DNA of 64,000 nucleotides from CBDBJK01 sp965206395 (GTDB taxonomy: Bacteria > Chloroflexota > Dehalococcoidia > Lucifugimonadales > CATOSD01). Below the pieces are notes generated by a model, which searched no databases, was not told the origin of the DNA, and saw nothing but the letters and a program-made list of their open reading frames with translations. Both the position numbers and the translations under genes were made by a program. The DNA lies in contig CBDBJK010000038.1 in NCBI GenBank assembly GCA_965206395.1, forward strand, positions 588,189 to 652,188, given 5' to 3'. Positions within the stretch are counted from its first letter, which is position 1. Each line of letters opens with the position of its first letter. This document shows, in pieces, positions 26,086 through 34,653 of the stretch.

Positions 26086-27222
26086 TTACTTGATGAAGTC
26101 AAACTGCTCGAAGGATCCCCCAAGAATGGGCTGAGGGTCCAGCCCCATCCATTTCTCTAGTAACGTAGCGTAAGTGCCTCTGAAGTCGTTGTTCCACTGG
26201 AGGTCGCCTTGGTCCAGCTGACCCGGCTCCAGAGATGGATATTCTCCGTAGAGGCCGCCTTTTACATTGTCGCCAATCACAAAGGCCACGCTGCCCGAGC
26301 CGTGGTCTGTTCCTGAGCCGTTCTCCCGCACTCGCCGACCGAACTCGCTGAACATTAAGATCACGACCTCTTGGTTGGCATCGTGTTCTTTCAGGTCATG
26401 GTAGAAGTCGCTTACGGCGTTGCATACCTCGGCCCACAGTTTGGCGAAAGCGGTTGGCTGGTTGGCGTGGGTGTCGAAAGCGCCAGGGTTAAGCCCCGTG
26501 TAGAAAATCCTCGTTCCAAAATCTGACAGATGCACTTGGGCGATGTTTTTCACCCATTGAGAAAAGGGGTTTCCGGCGTACTCCACCGTGGAAGAGTACC
26601 TCTGAGGTGCCGTATTGAGAATATCGGCTCCTTTCAAAGCGTCAAGGCCTGTCTGAGACAGGTAGTCATTAACCGGTCCGGTGCCGATTGCCTGCGAGTA
26701 CATTTTGGCAAAAATATCCAGGGCTTCGACCCTCTGGTCTTGACCCTCGATTCCGGTCAACACGCCATAAGTTTCGAGGTTGCCGACGGAGGCCACCGAC
26801 ACTCCAGATGCGGCTAAGGCCCTTGGGAGGCCACGACCGAAGTTCACGGCAGTAAGCACATTCTCCTTTTGGGGGTCCAAGTCACGGATGGCTTGTCCCA
26901 GCCACCCATCGGTGACCATATTCTCCGGCTCGGCGGTATGCCAGATATCCATGGAGCGGAAGTGAGAGCGAATAGGGTTGGGATAGCCAATGCCCTGAAT
27001 GACGGCAACTTTCCCCTGGTCGTACAACTCTTTTACTGGTGCCATGGCCGGGTGGAATCCGACTTGGTCATCGATGGCCAGGACTTGCTCTGGCTCAACC
27101 CTCAAAACCGGACGGTAGTCTATGTACAATGGGTTGTTGTAGGGAATAATGGTGTTAAGGGCGTCATAGGCACCCGACATTTGTAGAACCACCAGCACCG
27201 GGTCTTTTTTGTTGGACGTCAT
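26086..27222 (-). CDS. DUF1501 family protein
   Basis: A 378-residue protein related to sulfatases/alkaline phosphatases of the DUF1501 group: VLVVLQMSGAYDALNTIIPY, GIGYPNPIRSHFRSMDIWHTA, FDTHANQ, VVILMFSEFGRRVRENGSGTDHGSGSVAFVIG and YPSL near the C-terminus are family hallmarks. DUF1501 and DUF1800 genes are regularly paired, as here (72 bp apart). The pair's biochemical role is unknown; no twin-arginine signal is present in this copy, although many homologues have one. Confidence 0.92.
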   Translation of the reverse strand: MTSNKKDPVLVVLQMSGAYDALNTIIPYNNPLYIDYRPVLRVEPEQVLAIDDQVGFHPAMAPVKELYDQGKVAVIQGIGYPNPIRSHFRSMDIWHTAEPENMVTDGWLGQAIRDLDPQKENVLTAVNFGRGLPRALAASGVSVASVGNLETYGVLTGIEGQDQRVEALDIFAKMYSQAIGTGPVNDYLSQTGLDALKGADILNTAPQRYSSTVEYAGNPFSQWVKNIAQVHLSDFGTRIFYTGLNPGAFDTHANQPTAFAKLWAEVCNAVSDFYHDLKEHDANQEVVILMFSEFGRRVRENGSGTDHGSGSVAFVIGDNVKGGLYGEYPSLEPGQLDQGDLQWNNDFRGTYATLLEKWMGLDPQPILGGSFEQFDFIK

Positions 27223-27294
27223 GATTTTCTCCTTCCTAGATTGGGCGCTTATTTCTCATTCTCTTTGCGGATAAATCCAATCTCCCGAAGCCAG

Positions 27295-28698
27295 TTAGGC
27301 ATAGACGTACTCCTTGGTAGCCACAATCATCTGAAGCATCTGGCCAACTTGCTCGGGGAACTTCCCAGAATCTGTGTGCAGTTCGCCATTTTTGCGGGCG
27401 TGATCCACCAGCATACGACGAGTTTCGTCGACCAATTCATAATGCCCCAAATTCCGGAGACAGCCGTCCACCAGGCCTTCTGGGGTGATAGTGGGACCTT
27501 CAGAAGCCAGAAATTCGATTATGTCCTGTATGCCAGGGTGGTTTACGTAACCCACGTAGTCGGCGGTATAGTTAATGCGCTCCACGAGGGTACCACCGTC
27601 GATCCACTCCTTACCAGTGTGCCAGCCTTCGACGGAAGGCGGGTTCAAGGGCTCCTGCCCCATATGTTTCATTTCGTCGAATATAGGCTCAAAGCCGGGC
27701 TTTGGCGTTGTCCAATCGCCCACCAGTCGCATAGTGCCTACCACCGTTTCAATTGGGCTCTTTACCTTGGAAAAGCGGGCGTTCTTGAAGGCGTCCGAGT
27801 TGAATAACACCCGTAGCATGGAACGAATGTTGTAGCCAGATCGGAAGTACTCATCTTCCAGCATCTTTATGGTCTCCGGGTCTTGAGGTGGGGTGTCCAT
27901 CCATGACGGCACCTGGGAATCGTCAGCGACGAAGTAGTTGTACAGGTGGCGGGAGAGGAATCGGGCCGTGGCTGGCTGCTTGACAATGATGTCCACGATG
28001 TCCTCGCCATTGAAGCGTCCGGTCTCGCCAAGGAAAGTCTTCTCATCATCATCGTGGTCGGCGGGATTATATATGAACTGTGCAGCATATCGGCCATAGG
28101 GTTGCCCGGGGATGGCGTTGGTGATGGTCCAGCCGGTGAAAGCCCGAGAGCACTCCTTGACGTCATCCTCGGTGTAGTTGAACTGCCCGTCCATGCCCAC
28201 ACCCATGGAGAATAGCTCCAGCAACTCCCGTCCGTAGTTTTCGTTGATCGCACCTTTGTGGTTCAGACAATTGTCCAGAAAGAACACCATGGCAGGGTCT
28301 CTGGAAATCTCGACCAATAGGTCCCTGAAGCTTCCCATCCCGCAGCGGCGAAACATCTCCAACTCCACGTAGGAAGTGGCGTAGCTCTGTGTCTTGCTGT
28401 CAGCGGTGCAGAGGATACCGTGCCAGAAGAGGACCATCTTCTCTTCCAACTGGCTTTTCGAGTTTATCATTCGCCACATAAAGTATTCCGGAACGCCGCG
28501 AATGAAATGATTCCATTCGATGAAGTAACGTTCCGCCAGATCCAAATCCAGTTCGTTCGGGTGGTCTTCGGGATGAAGGAGCTCCTCCACCGTTGCCTCG
28601 TATCCCCTTTCTGCCCGGGCTTCTAGCTCGTTATACTGGGCTCCGAACCCGGCGCGCCGCATCAGATGAGCCATTAAAGCGATATCTTTATCTGCCAT
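27295..28698 (-). CDS. DUF1800 family protein
   Basis: A 467-residue protein with the DUF1800 pattern: HLMRRAGFGAQYNELEARAERGYEATVEELL near the start, MVLFWHGILCTADSKTQ, NYGRELLELFSMGV, FTGWTI, DDEKTFLGETGRFNGEDIVDIIVKQPATARFLSRHLYNYFV, and PSVEGWHTGKEWID. It is the first gene of the DUF1800-DUF1501 unit, behind GAGGAG and a recognisable promoter at 28741-28771. Function unknown. Confidence 0.92.
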   Translation of the reverse strand: MADKDIALMAHLMRRAGFGAQYNELEARAERGYEATVEELLHPEDHPNELDLDLAERYFIEWNHFIRGVPEYFMWRMINSKSQLEEKMVLFWHGILCTADSKTQSYATSYVELEMFRRCGMGSFRDLLVEISRDPAMVFFLDNCLNHKGAINENYGRELLELFSMGVGMDGQFNYTEDDVKECSRAFTGWTITNAIPGQPYGRYAAQFIYNPADHDDDEKTFLGETGRFNGEDIVDIIVKQPATARFLSRHLYNYFVADDSQVPSWMDTPPQDPETIKMLEDEYFRSGYNIRSMLRVLFNSDAFKNARFSKVKSPIETVVGTMRLVGDWTTPKPGFEPIFDEMKHMGQEPLNPPSVEGWHTGKEWIDGGTLVERINYTADYVGYVNHPGIQDIIEFLASEGPTITPEGLVDGCLRNLGHYELVDETRRMLVDHARKNGELHTDSGKFPEQVGQMLQMIVATKEYVYA

Positions 28699-28740
28699 TT
28701 TTTCTTCTCCTCATTCTGAGCCCACCAATAATTGCCTTGT

Positions 28741-28771
28741 ATTATAGCACTCCGAGTTTTCCCCTTGTCAA
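28741..28771 (-). promoter_or_regulatory. Sigma-70-type promoter for DUF1800/DUF1501
   Basis: On the minus strand: TTGACA (28766-28771), a long 19-bp spacer, TATAAT (28741-28746), 42 bp ahead of the ATG. Both hexamers are consensus; the spacer is 2 bp longer than ideal. Confidence 0.6.
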
Positions 28772-28966
28772 AATCGCATATCATTCTAGGCGCGTGCCAA
28801 GAATCATGCCAGACCGGACGAACCGTAGGCTTCCGAAACAATGCCCAGGGTTGAATTCCAGAACGCTCAAGCCTGGGCATTGACCTGATCGTGCATGTAT
28901 CTTCATCGCGGGAGATATGGAAATTCCAAATGGGTAAGTATCAGTTGAGCGACACGGATTACCAGT

Positions 28967-29821
28967 CTACCCAGCCGCGTCGGGCGACCAGTTATAAATC
29001 TTCACGAGGGTTCCGCCCATGAGTGCGGAACGCTCTGAATCCGAGAGCTGGTCAGTAACCCGGAACGCCTCGACGCCTTGCTTGTAGGTCAACAATTGCA
29101 CTGCCCGGGTCCAGTCGGTGCCCCACATGCATCGGTCGAATCCAAACGCGTCGAATACCTTGCCCAGAGGCTCCCAGATGTCGAGGTACGGGAATGCCTG
29201 ATGGGACAGGGTACAGGCTCCGGAAATCTTGATGGCCACGTTATCGCATGCCGCAAGCGAAACCACGTTGTCCAAATCGGCGAACGGTTCTGACGGCGCT
29301 GGTGGTTCAAAGGGCTGGATCAGACCTACATGATCGACCACCACCTGGGTGTCTGGATGGCGGCGGGCCAGTTCACGTATGAGAGGCAGCTTGCCCGAAC
29401 ACATAACATTTACTGGAATACCAGCTTGGGCACCGGCGGCGAGTATTCGATTGAGACCCGGGTCGCCCTCTTCGAATGGTTGGGCCGCGAGCATGATGCG
29501 GATACCGACCACACCAGGTGTCCCTGCCCACTCAGCGATCTCGTCGGCGACCGCTTCCGAATGCGGATCGAACGGCTTGATCAAGCCGAACCGTCCCGGA
29601 TGTGTCGCGTATACGTCTAGTGCATAGCTGGCATCGTAGCGATACATACTGAATGGCGAAACCAGCAAAGCCCCATCGACGCCGACCGCGTCCATCGCTG
29701 CCACCATGTCATCTCCGGTGACCTCATCCGGACCCTGTAAGGATCCGCTCCAGGGACGCTCAGGACGATTTCGCTCGTAGGCATGCACTTGTGAGTCAAT
29801 TGTGGGAGTCTGAGTTGCCAT
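28967..29821 (-). CDS. Amidohydrolase-2 family metal-dependent hydrolase
   Basis: A 284-residue TIM-barrel hydrolase of the COG3618/amidohydrolase-2 group (lactonases, decarboxylases). Near the start is DSQVHAYE, where most relatives have DxHxH, so one metal-ligand His is replaced by Gln. Further motifs are GVVGIRIML, VVVDHVG (His), NVAIKISGA and CMWGTDWTRA (Asp). The frame extends to 29935, but ATG 29821 with AAGGGG ahead is the better start and lies downstream of a good promoter. Substrate unknown; the ligand change makes catalysis less certain. Confidence 0.83.
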   Translation of the reverse strand: MATQTPTIDSQVHAYERNRPERPWSGSLQGPDEVTGDDMVAAMDAVGVDGALLVSPFSMYRYDASYALDVYATHPGRFGLIKPFDPHSEAVADEIAEWAGTPGVVGIRIMLAAQPFEEGDPGLNRILAAGAQAGIPVNVMCSGKLPLIRELARRHPDTQVVVDHVGLIQPFEPPAPSEPFADLDNVVSLAACDNVAIKISGACTLSHQAFPYLDIWEPLGKVFDAFGFDRCMWGTDWTRAVQLLTYKQGVEAFRVTDQLSDSERSALMGGTLVKIYNWSPDAAG

Positions 29822-29903
29822 CGTACTAACCCCTTTTCCTAGCCGAGATTTTCCATTTAACCCGCGCTCTCTATAAATTCTGCCCTTGCGATTGCCTGTT
29901 AGC

Positions 29904-29932
29904 AGTGTAAAAGTGCCATTTGACTCTGTCAA
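29904..29932 (-). promoter_or_regulatory. Sigma-70-type promoter for the amidohydrolase
   Basis: On the minus strand: TTGACA (29927-29932), 17-bp spacer, TACACT (29904-29909), 82 bp ahead of the ATG. It lacks the leader of the dispersed elements. Apart from this and copy C below, the region 29933-30250 holds no gene I can support. Confidence 0.6.
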
Positions 29933-30257
29933 CAACCCTACCAGGCCCCAGATGGGCGTAAAAGATGCCGCATCACAGCCAGTTTACTCTTCGCACTGTT
30001 CGGAGCCTGCCTATGCGTTCCAACATCTCATCGAATATATGCCCGCTAACCATAGCCTCGGCAAGCTGGAACGGACTGGGAGACTTCGATTCGAGCCTGG
30101 ATAGGATCTGTGTCAGTCAGGGAATCGAGATCATATCGAGGCTGGCCTTGGTAAGGTGCGTCCTTCCGCGGAAGGATGGGGTGAGCTTGGGCTGAATGAT
30201 CAGTTCAGCGTCTTTGTGGATGGTTTGGAGTGGCTGAATCACATTTTGAGGCTAAAT

Positions 30258-30362
30258 GGGGCATTGTAGATGCCAATTGACAACATCAGCTAGCGGTCGT
30301 ACAGTTGTGCCATCGCAATATGGTGCGTTTATGAAAGCACTGGATTTCATATGGGAAATACC
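30258..30362 (+). promoter_or_regulatory. Dispersed promoter element, copy C
   Basis: -35 TTGACA (30277-30282), 17-bp spacer (ACATCAGCTAGCGGTCG), -10 TACAGT (30300-30305). The leader has GUGCCAU/AUGGUGC and UAUGAAA/UUUCAUA hairpins and ends TGGGAAATA. Upstream DNA (GAGGCTAAATGGG) also resembles copy D. It drives the maleate-isomerase-like gene. Confidence 0.86.
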
Positions 30363-30426
30363 AACTGAAATTATTTCTGTGCTGCATGAAATTGCCTCTA
30401 TCAGCACTGCGGCCAACCAAAGATAA
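30331..30426 (+). CDS. Leader peptide ORF of promoter copy C (31 residues)
   Basis: ATG 30331 opens MKALDFIWEIPTEIISVLHE and ends at TAA 30424-30426, 68 bp before the next gene. The start MKALxFIWE is shared with other copies. Translation is unproven. Confidence 0.4.
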   Translation: MKALDFIWEIPTEIISVLHEIASISTAANQR

Positions 30427-30494
30427 TTTATCCGGTCGATGAATGCCAAATACCGGCCACCGGGTTAATCGATATCGATAAAAGGAGTACGACT

Positions 30495-31301
30495 ATGCCA
30501 GACTCCCTGGGATGGCGAGGGAATTGGGGCGTCGTCGTCCCCTCTACCAACACATCGGTCCAGCCCGAGTTTGATGAAATGAGGCCTCGTGGTGTCACCA
30601 ACCACATCGTGCGTATCTGGATTCCCAACGAACCAATGGCCAGCAATGATGATTTTGATCGACTGATGGAAAACATCCGCAAAGAGTGGGATAACGCCCT
30701 CCTTCGGGTCATGACCTGCAACCCAGATTACCTGGTAATGGGTATGTCGTCGGAAACGTTCTGGGGTGGCTTGAAACAGAGCCTGGAACTGAAAAAACAT
30801 ATGATAGAACTCACCGGCCGGAACGTTGCGATGGGGTCTGATGCCTGCCAAGCCGCGCTCCGATGCTACGGCGATATCAAACGTATCGGTGTGTTGACTC
30901 CTTATTGGCCGGTGGCCGACCAAAACGTGACCAAGTTCCTTGAGGATTGCGGATTCGAGGTCGTGGCTATCAAGGGGTTGTGTTGCGACAGTCCCACCGC
31001 TATGTCCCAAATCCCACAAAGGGAACTGATAGACGCTCTGCTTGAACTGAACGACCATAATGTGGAGGCTTTGGTCCAGTGCGGCACCAATCTGGCGATG
31101 GCCCGATTGGCTGGAGAAGCGGAGAAGTGGCTCAAAAAGCCTGTCATCGCTATCAATACCGCTACATATTGGTATGCCATGCGGGCCAACGGCATTGACG
31201 ATGTAGTCGATGGCTTCGGGTCACTTATGACCGATTTCAAGGAACTTCCCACTAGCTACTTGAAGATTTCCTCCGAGCAGGAAGCCGCCGCCGCGGGTTG
31301 A
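30495..31301 (+). CDS. Maleate isomerase/arylmalonate decarboxylase-like protein (Asp/Glu racemase superfamily)
   Basis: A 268-residue enzyme of the Asp/Glu racemase fold. WGVVVPSTNTSVQPEF is the family's dioxyanion start; LVMGMSSETFWGG stands where maleate isomerase has its first catalytic Cys, so that Cys is Ser here; the second Cys is kept in EALVQCGTNLAM. A single C-terminal-side Cys is the pattern of arylmalonate decarboxylases. IGVLTPYWPVADQNV and PVIAINTATYWYAMR complete the fold. AAAGGAG precedes the ATG. Isomerase or decarboxylase cannot be decided by reading alone. Confidence 0.87.
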   Translation: MPDSLGWRGNWGVVVPSTNTSVQPEFDEMRPRGVTNHIVRIWIPNEPMASNDDFDRLMENIRKEWDNALLRVMTCNPDYLVMGMSSETFWGGLKQSLELKKHMIELTGRNVAMGSDACQAALRCYGDIKRIGVLTPYWPVADQNVTKFLEDCGFEVVAIKGLCCDSPTAMSQIPQRELIDALLELNDHNVEALVQCGTNLAMARLAGEAEKWLKKPVIAINTATYWYAMRANGIDDVVDGFGSLMTDFKELPTSYLKISSEQEAAAAG

Positions 31302-31395
31302 CGCGCTGCCCGACCGACGAAGGTTCTCACCACCGCCCGGTTACCGCTATAGCCAATAGGTCCTCAGTCGCAGCGGTTGCATAATATACCAGGAA

Positions 31396-31593
31396 GTGTT
31401 GGCAACCAGACGACCTGCCGTGGTAGCATCCCCACCAGCGAACAAATTGGTGCGGAGAATCTGGATTCAAACGAGCATGCGATTGTTTTTCGGAGGTAGA
31501 GAAATCAATCTCAAGTACTTTGGAAAAGCTCACACGAGTGGAGATATCATCATTCATCTACCTTTAGACATCGTCAAGGCGAGGTTAACCTGA
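31396..31593 (+). pseudogene. Fragment of an MBL-fold hydrolase
   Basis: A short frame reads RLFFGGREINLKYFGKAHTS then GDIIIHLPLDIV, the strand and HTxGD metal motif found in the middle of cyclase-type metallo-beta-lactamase proteins. The HxHxDH half and the C-terminal half are missing. It overlaps the end of the GMC gene by 9 bp and is best seen as a gene remnant. Confidence 0.6.
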
Positions 31594-33159
31594 CACAATC
31601 CAGTCAACGACACGCTCGCCTATCATGACAACCGTTGCATGGGCACCGCCTGACCTTGGAATTTGCGGCATCACCGACGCGTCAGCCACCCACAACCCTT
31701 TTACTCCCTTGACTCTGCAGTATTGATCAACCACTGCCATTGGGTCTGAATCAGGTCCCATCTTACAGGTCCCGGAAACGTGTCTGGCTGTTCCCACGGT
31801 TTGGCGTATCCAGAGGTCCAAGGCGGCGTCGTCGGCCAGAATGTCATCCGTTGGGTGGATCCGGTGATCAGCTACGTCCTTATACGCTTCGGATTCCAGA
31901 AGTCCAGCCGCCAATCTTAGGCCTTCCCTCACACGTCGAATGTCGTCTGGATGCTGAAGATAACGGTAGTTAAAGGACGGCTGTACTCTGGCGTCGGCAG
32001 ATGCCAACCTGACGTATCCTGAGCCGTCGGGCAATCCGAGAGTACACGATATTCGTGCCACCCGGTCAGGTGGAACTTCACCGGTCAGGGACCTCGTCCG
32101 AAAACCGGGGACGCGCTCCAGCCTTGCCTCGATTACTGGCCCTGACCTCATCACCATATCGTTGATGGCCCCTGAACCTTGGGAGGTGTAGTGTAAACTA
32201 AAGTGCACCGCATCAGCACCAGCAGCGAGGGTGACTCCTTCTTTGACCTTGAATGTAATCTGAGCACTCAGGTGGTTCCATAGGCTCTGACCTACTCCCG
32301 GCAGCTCATGAACCGCTGGTATCCCAAATAGCTCAAGTTGGTCCTTAGGGCCAATTCCCGATAGCATGAGCAAGTGGGGCGATTTGATGGCCCCTGCACT
32401 CAACACAACACGGTCTGATTCGACATCGAAGACTTCGCCCCCGCTTTCGATTTCCACACCGACGGCCCTTAAGTCCTTGAACAAGATTTTCCTGACGAAG
32501 ACTCCTCCCCTTACCGTAAGGTTAAGATGGTGGCGCACTGGACTGAGATGAGTTATGGCAGTGCTCATTCTCATACCATCCAGGTTGTTCGTGGGGGGCA
32601 CGCCAACGCCGGAAGGATTTGGGCCATTCGTGTCCTCCGTGGTGCCGAACCCCGCCTGCAAACAGGCTGCATGAAAGGCCTTCTGGATGTCAGGCCAGGG
32701 ACCCGACTGACGTCGCCTTACTGGCATTGGCCCTTCCGTTCCATGGAAATCGTCCTGAATGTCGAGATCATGTTCCGATTTTCTAAAGTAAGGCAGTACA
32801 TTGGCAAAAGACCACTCATAGTTGCCGAGAGAAGACCAGGAATCGAAATCCTCGGGGAATCCCCTTTGCATTGCCTGACCGTTGATGGACGACCCTCCCC
32901 CGATCACCTTACCCTGCGCTACATGGATCTCCCCTTGCTCCTCTGCGATTGTTCCCCGTAAAGCCCAGTTGTGCACCGAGTCTTCGGACTCCGCAAATCT
33001 CGTGTGGCCGAATTTTATTTCGTCCGGAAGGTTGGCTAGATCAGGGTAATCCGACCCAGCTTCCAGCAACAAAACGGAGGTATTCACGTTTTCAGCCATT
33101 CTTCCGGCCAACACCGACCCAGCCGCTCCCCCGCCGACGATAACAATGTCATATTTCAT
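31585..33159 (-). CDS. GMC-family FAD-dependent oxidoreductase
   Basis: A 524-residue choline-dehydrogenase-like flavoenzyme that oxidises alcohols. The N-terminal FAD motif IVGGGAAGSVLAGRMAEN, the GMC signature GGGSSINGQAMQRGFPEDFDSW, the second signature VVLSAGAIKSPHLLMLSGIGP, and the catalytic HVSGTCKMG followed by GLWVADASVMPQIPRSGGAHATVVMIGERV are all present. GCGGAGG precedes the ATG. An IS5-type copy ends 22 bp upstream, so the native promoter has been displaced and the gene may now depend on read-through from the IS. Confidence 0.95.
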   Translation of the reverse strand: MKYDIVIVGGGAAGSVLAGRMAENVNTSVLLLEAGSDYPDLANLPDEIKFGHTRFAESEDSVHNWALRGTIAEEQGEIHVAQGKVIGGGSSINGQAMQRGFPEDFDSWSSLGNYEWSFANVLPYFRKSEHDLDIQDDFHGTEGPMPVRRRQSGPWPDIQKAFHAACLQAGFGTTEDTNGPNPSGVGVPPTNNLDGMRMSTAITHLSPVRHHLNLTVRGGVFVRKILFKDLRAVGVEIESGGEVFDVESDRVVLSAGAIKSPHLLMLSGIGPKDQLELFGIPAVHELPGVGQSLWNHLSAQITFKVKEGVTLAAGADAVHFSLHYTSQGSGAINDMVMRSGPVIEARLERVPGFRTRSLTGEVPPDRVARISCTLGLPDGSGYVRLASADARVQPSFNYRYLQHPDDIRRVREGLRLAAGLLESEAYKDVADHRIHPTDDILADDAALDLWIRQTVGTARHVSGTCKMGPDSDPMAVVDQYCRVKGVKGLWVADASVMPQIPRSGGAHATVVMIGERVVDWIVSG

Positions 33160-33181
33160 GGGGCCTCCGCAAAATGCCTAG

Positions 33182-34378
33182 GGATGCTCTGAACAATCGG
33201 CTTCAGGCTGGGCCGAGTTGACCGGAGTGGTTTTGGGGGCGTTAAATTGCCTCATGGCACCGTGGTGAGGGTTATTGTCGGCCTACAACCGGCCCTGACA
33301 GGGCCTTTCGCCGCCCTTAGCCCTGATTTTGGGCGCACTTATACAAGGTCTCACGCCGCCAGGTACTGTTCGGCCCTCATCAAGTTGGCAAACCCCAGCA
33401 GCGTCATCAGCCGCTGCGTGTTCTTGGACAGCCCCCTGTAGCGGACCTTGGCGTAGCCGAAGTGCCGCTTGATGTACAGGAACGGATGCTCCACCTTAGC
33501 TCTGACCGACGCTTTGCGCTTCTCCGACACCGCCTCAGGGCTCCCAGGCTCCAGCTTCCGACGCTGGCCGGGCCTCATCGCCACCTGCCACTCCACGTCC
33601 AAGCCCCGGTTCCCCGGCCTCTTGTCAACTCCCTGATACCCAGCATCTCCCCACACCTGAGACTCCCCACCGTGCAGCAACCGGGGCAACTCAGTCAGGT
33701 CATGCACGTTCGCAGATGTCGTGGTCATGCTGTGCACCACTCCCGTCTGCGAGTCCACACCGATGTGCACCTTCATCCCGAAGTGCCACTCGTTACCCTT
33801 CTTCGTCTGGTGCATCTCGGGGTCGCGCTCTTTAGCCCGATTCTTCGTCGATGAGGGCGCCGCTATGATGCTCGCGTCCACTATCGTCCCCTCCTGAAGA
33901 CGGAGACCCTTGGACTCCAGATAGCGGTTGATCTCCTCGAACAGACCCGCGCCCAACTCATGCTCTTCCAGCAGGTGGCGGAAGTTCAGAATCGTCGTCT
34001 CGTCCGGCAGCGGCCCAGGCAGTCTCAGCCCTACGAACCGCCTCACCGATTCGACCTCATAGAGCATGTCCTCCATCCCAGGGTCGCTCAGGTTGTAAAA
34101 CAACTGCACGCAGTGTATCCGTAGCATCACCGATAACTCGTAGGGCCGCCGACCACGACCGGCCTTGGGATAGAACGGTCGAATGCGCTCTTCCAACTCT
34201 TCCCAAGGGATCAGTCCATCCATGCGCTCAAGGAACTTCTCCCGGCGAGTCTTTCGCTTCTTGCTCTCGTAGTCCAAGTCCGCAAACGTCGGCTGGTTCA
34301 TTGCCTCTCCTCCCCCGTCTTCAGCCCTTGGCCCTATTTTACTATCCCACAAGCCATCGGGACTTATTCAGAGCATCC
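33182..34378 (-). mobile_element. IS5-family insertion sequence, copy 2 (1197 bp)
   Basis: Same ends and length as copy 1 in opposite orientation. The left flank is CTAG but the right flank is CTTG, so the target duplication is imperfect; a point change or an exchange between copies could explain this. It sits between the GMC gene and whatever lay upstream. Confidence 0.93.
33351..34301 (-). CDS. IS5-family transposase (copy 2)
   Basis: Identical over the 316 coding residues to copy 1; the only difference seen is upstream of the start codon (Pro versus Ala codon in the leader frame). All DDE residues are kept. Confidence 0.95.
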   Translation of the reverse strand: MNQPTFADLDYESKKRKTRREKFLERMDGLIPWEELEERIRPFYPKAGRGRRPYELSVMLRIHCVQLFYNLSDPGMEDMLYEVESVRRFVGLRLPGPLPDETTILNFRHLLEEHELGAGLFEEINRYLESKGLRLQEGTIVDASIIAAPSSTKNRAKERDPEMHQTKKGNEWHFGMKVHIGVDSQTGVVHSMTTTSANVHDLTELPRLLHGGESQVWGDAGYQGVDKRPGNRGLDVEWQVAMRPGQRRKLEPGSPEAVSEKRKASVRAKVEHPFLYIKRHFGYAKVRYRGLSKNTQRLMTLLGFANLMRAEQYLAA

Positions 34379-34653
34379 CTTGTCCTTTAAGTTTCAGATA
34401 GTTGTTGGGGATGGACAACAGGCTCCTCTCAATATCCTCATAACAGGCCCGGCGCCCGAATTCGCTTGCGGAGTAGCCGCCGCTCGCTTGCCATTATAGT
34501 GGGATAATAATCTTAGAGGAATGATGGTGCCCTGGCCGAAATGACCGTAGCTCTGGAAGACACGCCCTATGCACACAACTATTATCAGGATTTTTGGCAA
34601 TGGGAGTCACGGCAGTCGGCTGCTGTACCTGGTATCTGAGACTGATGACTCTT
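34379..34653. other. Intergenic stretch without a recognisable gene
   Basis: No frame with motif support, no clear hairpin. It would have held the promoter region of the GMC gene before the IS insertion. Confidence 0.35.
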
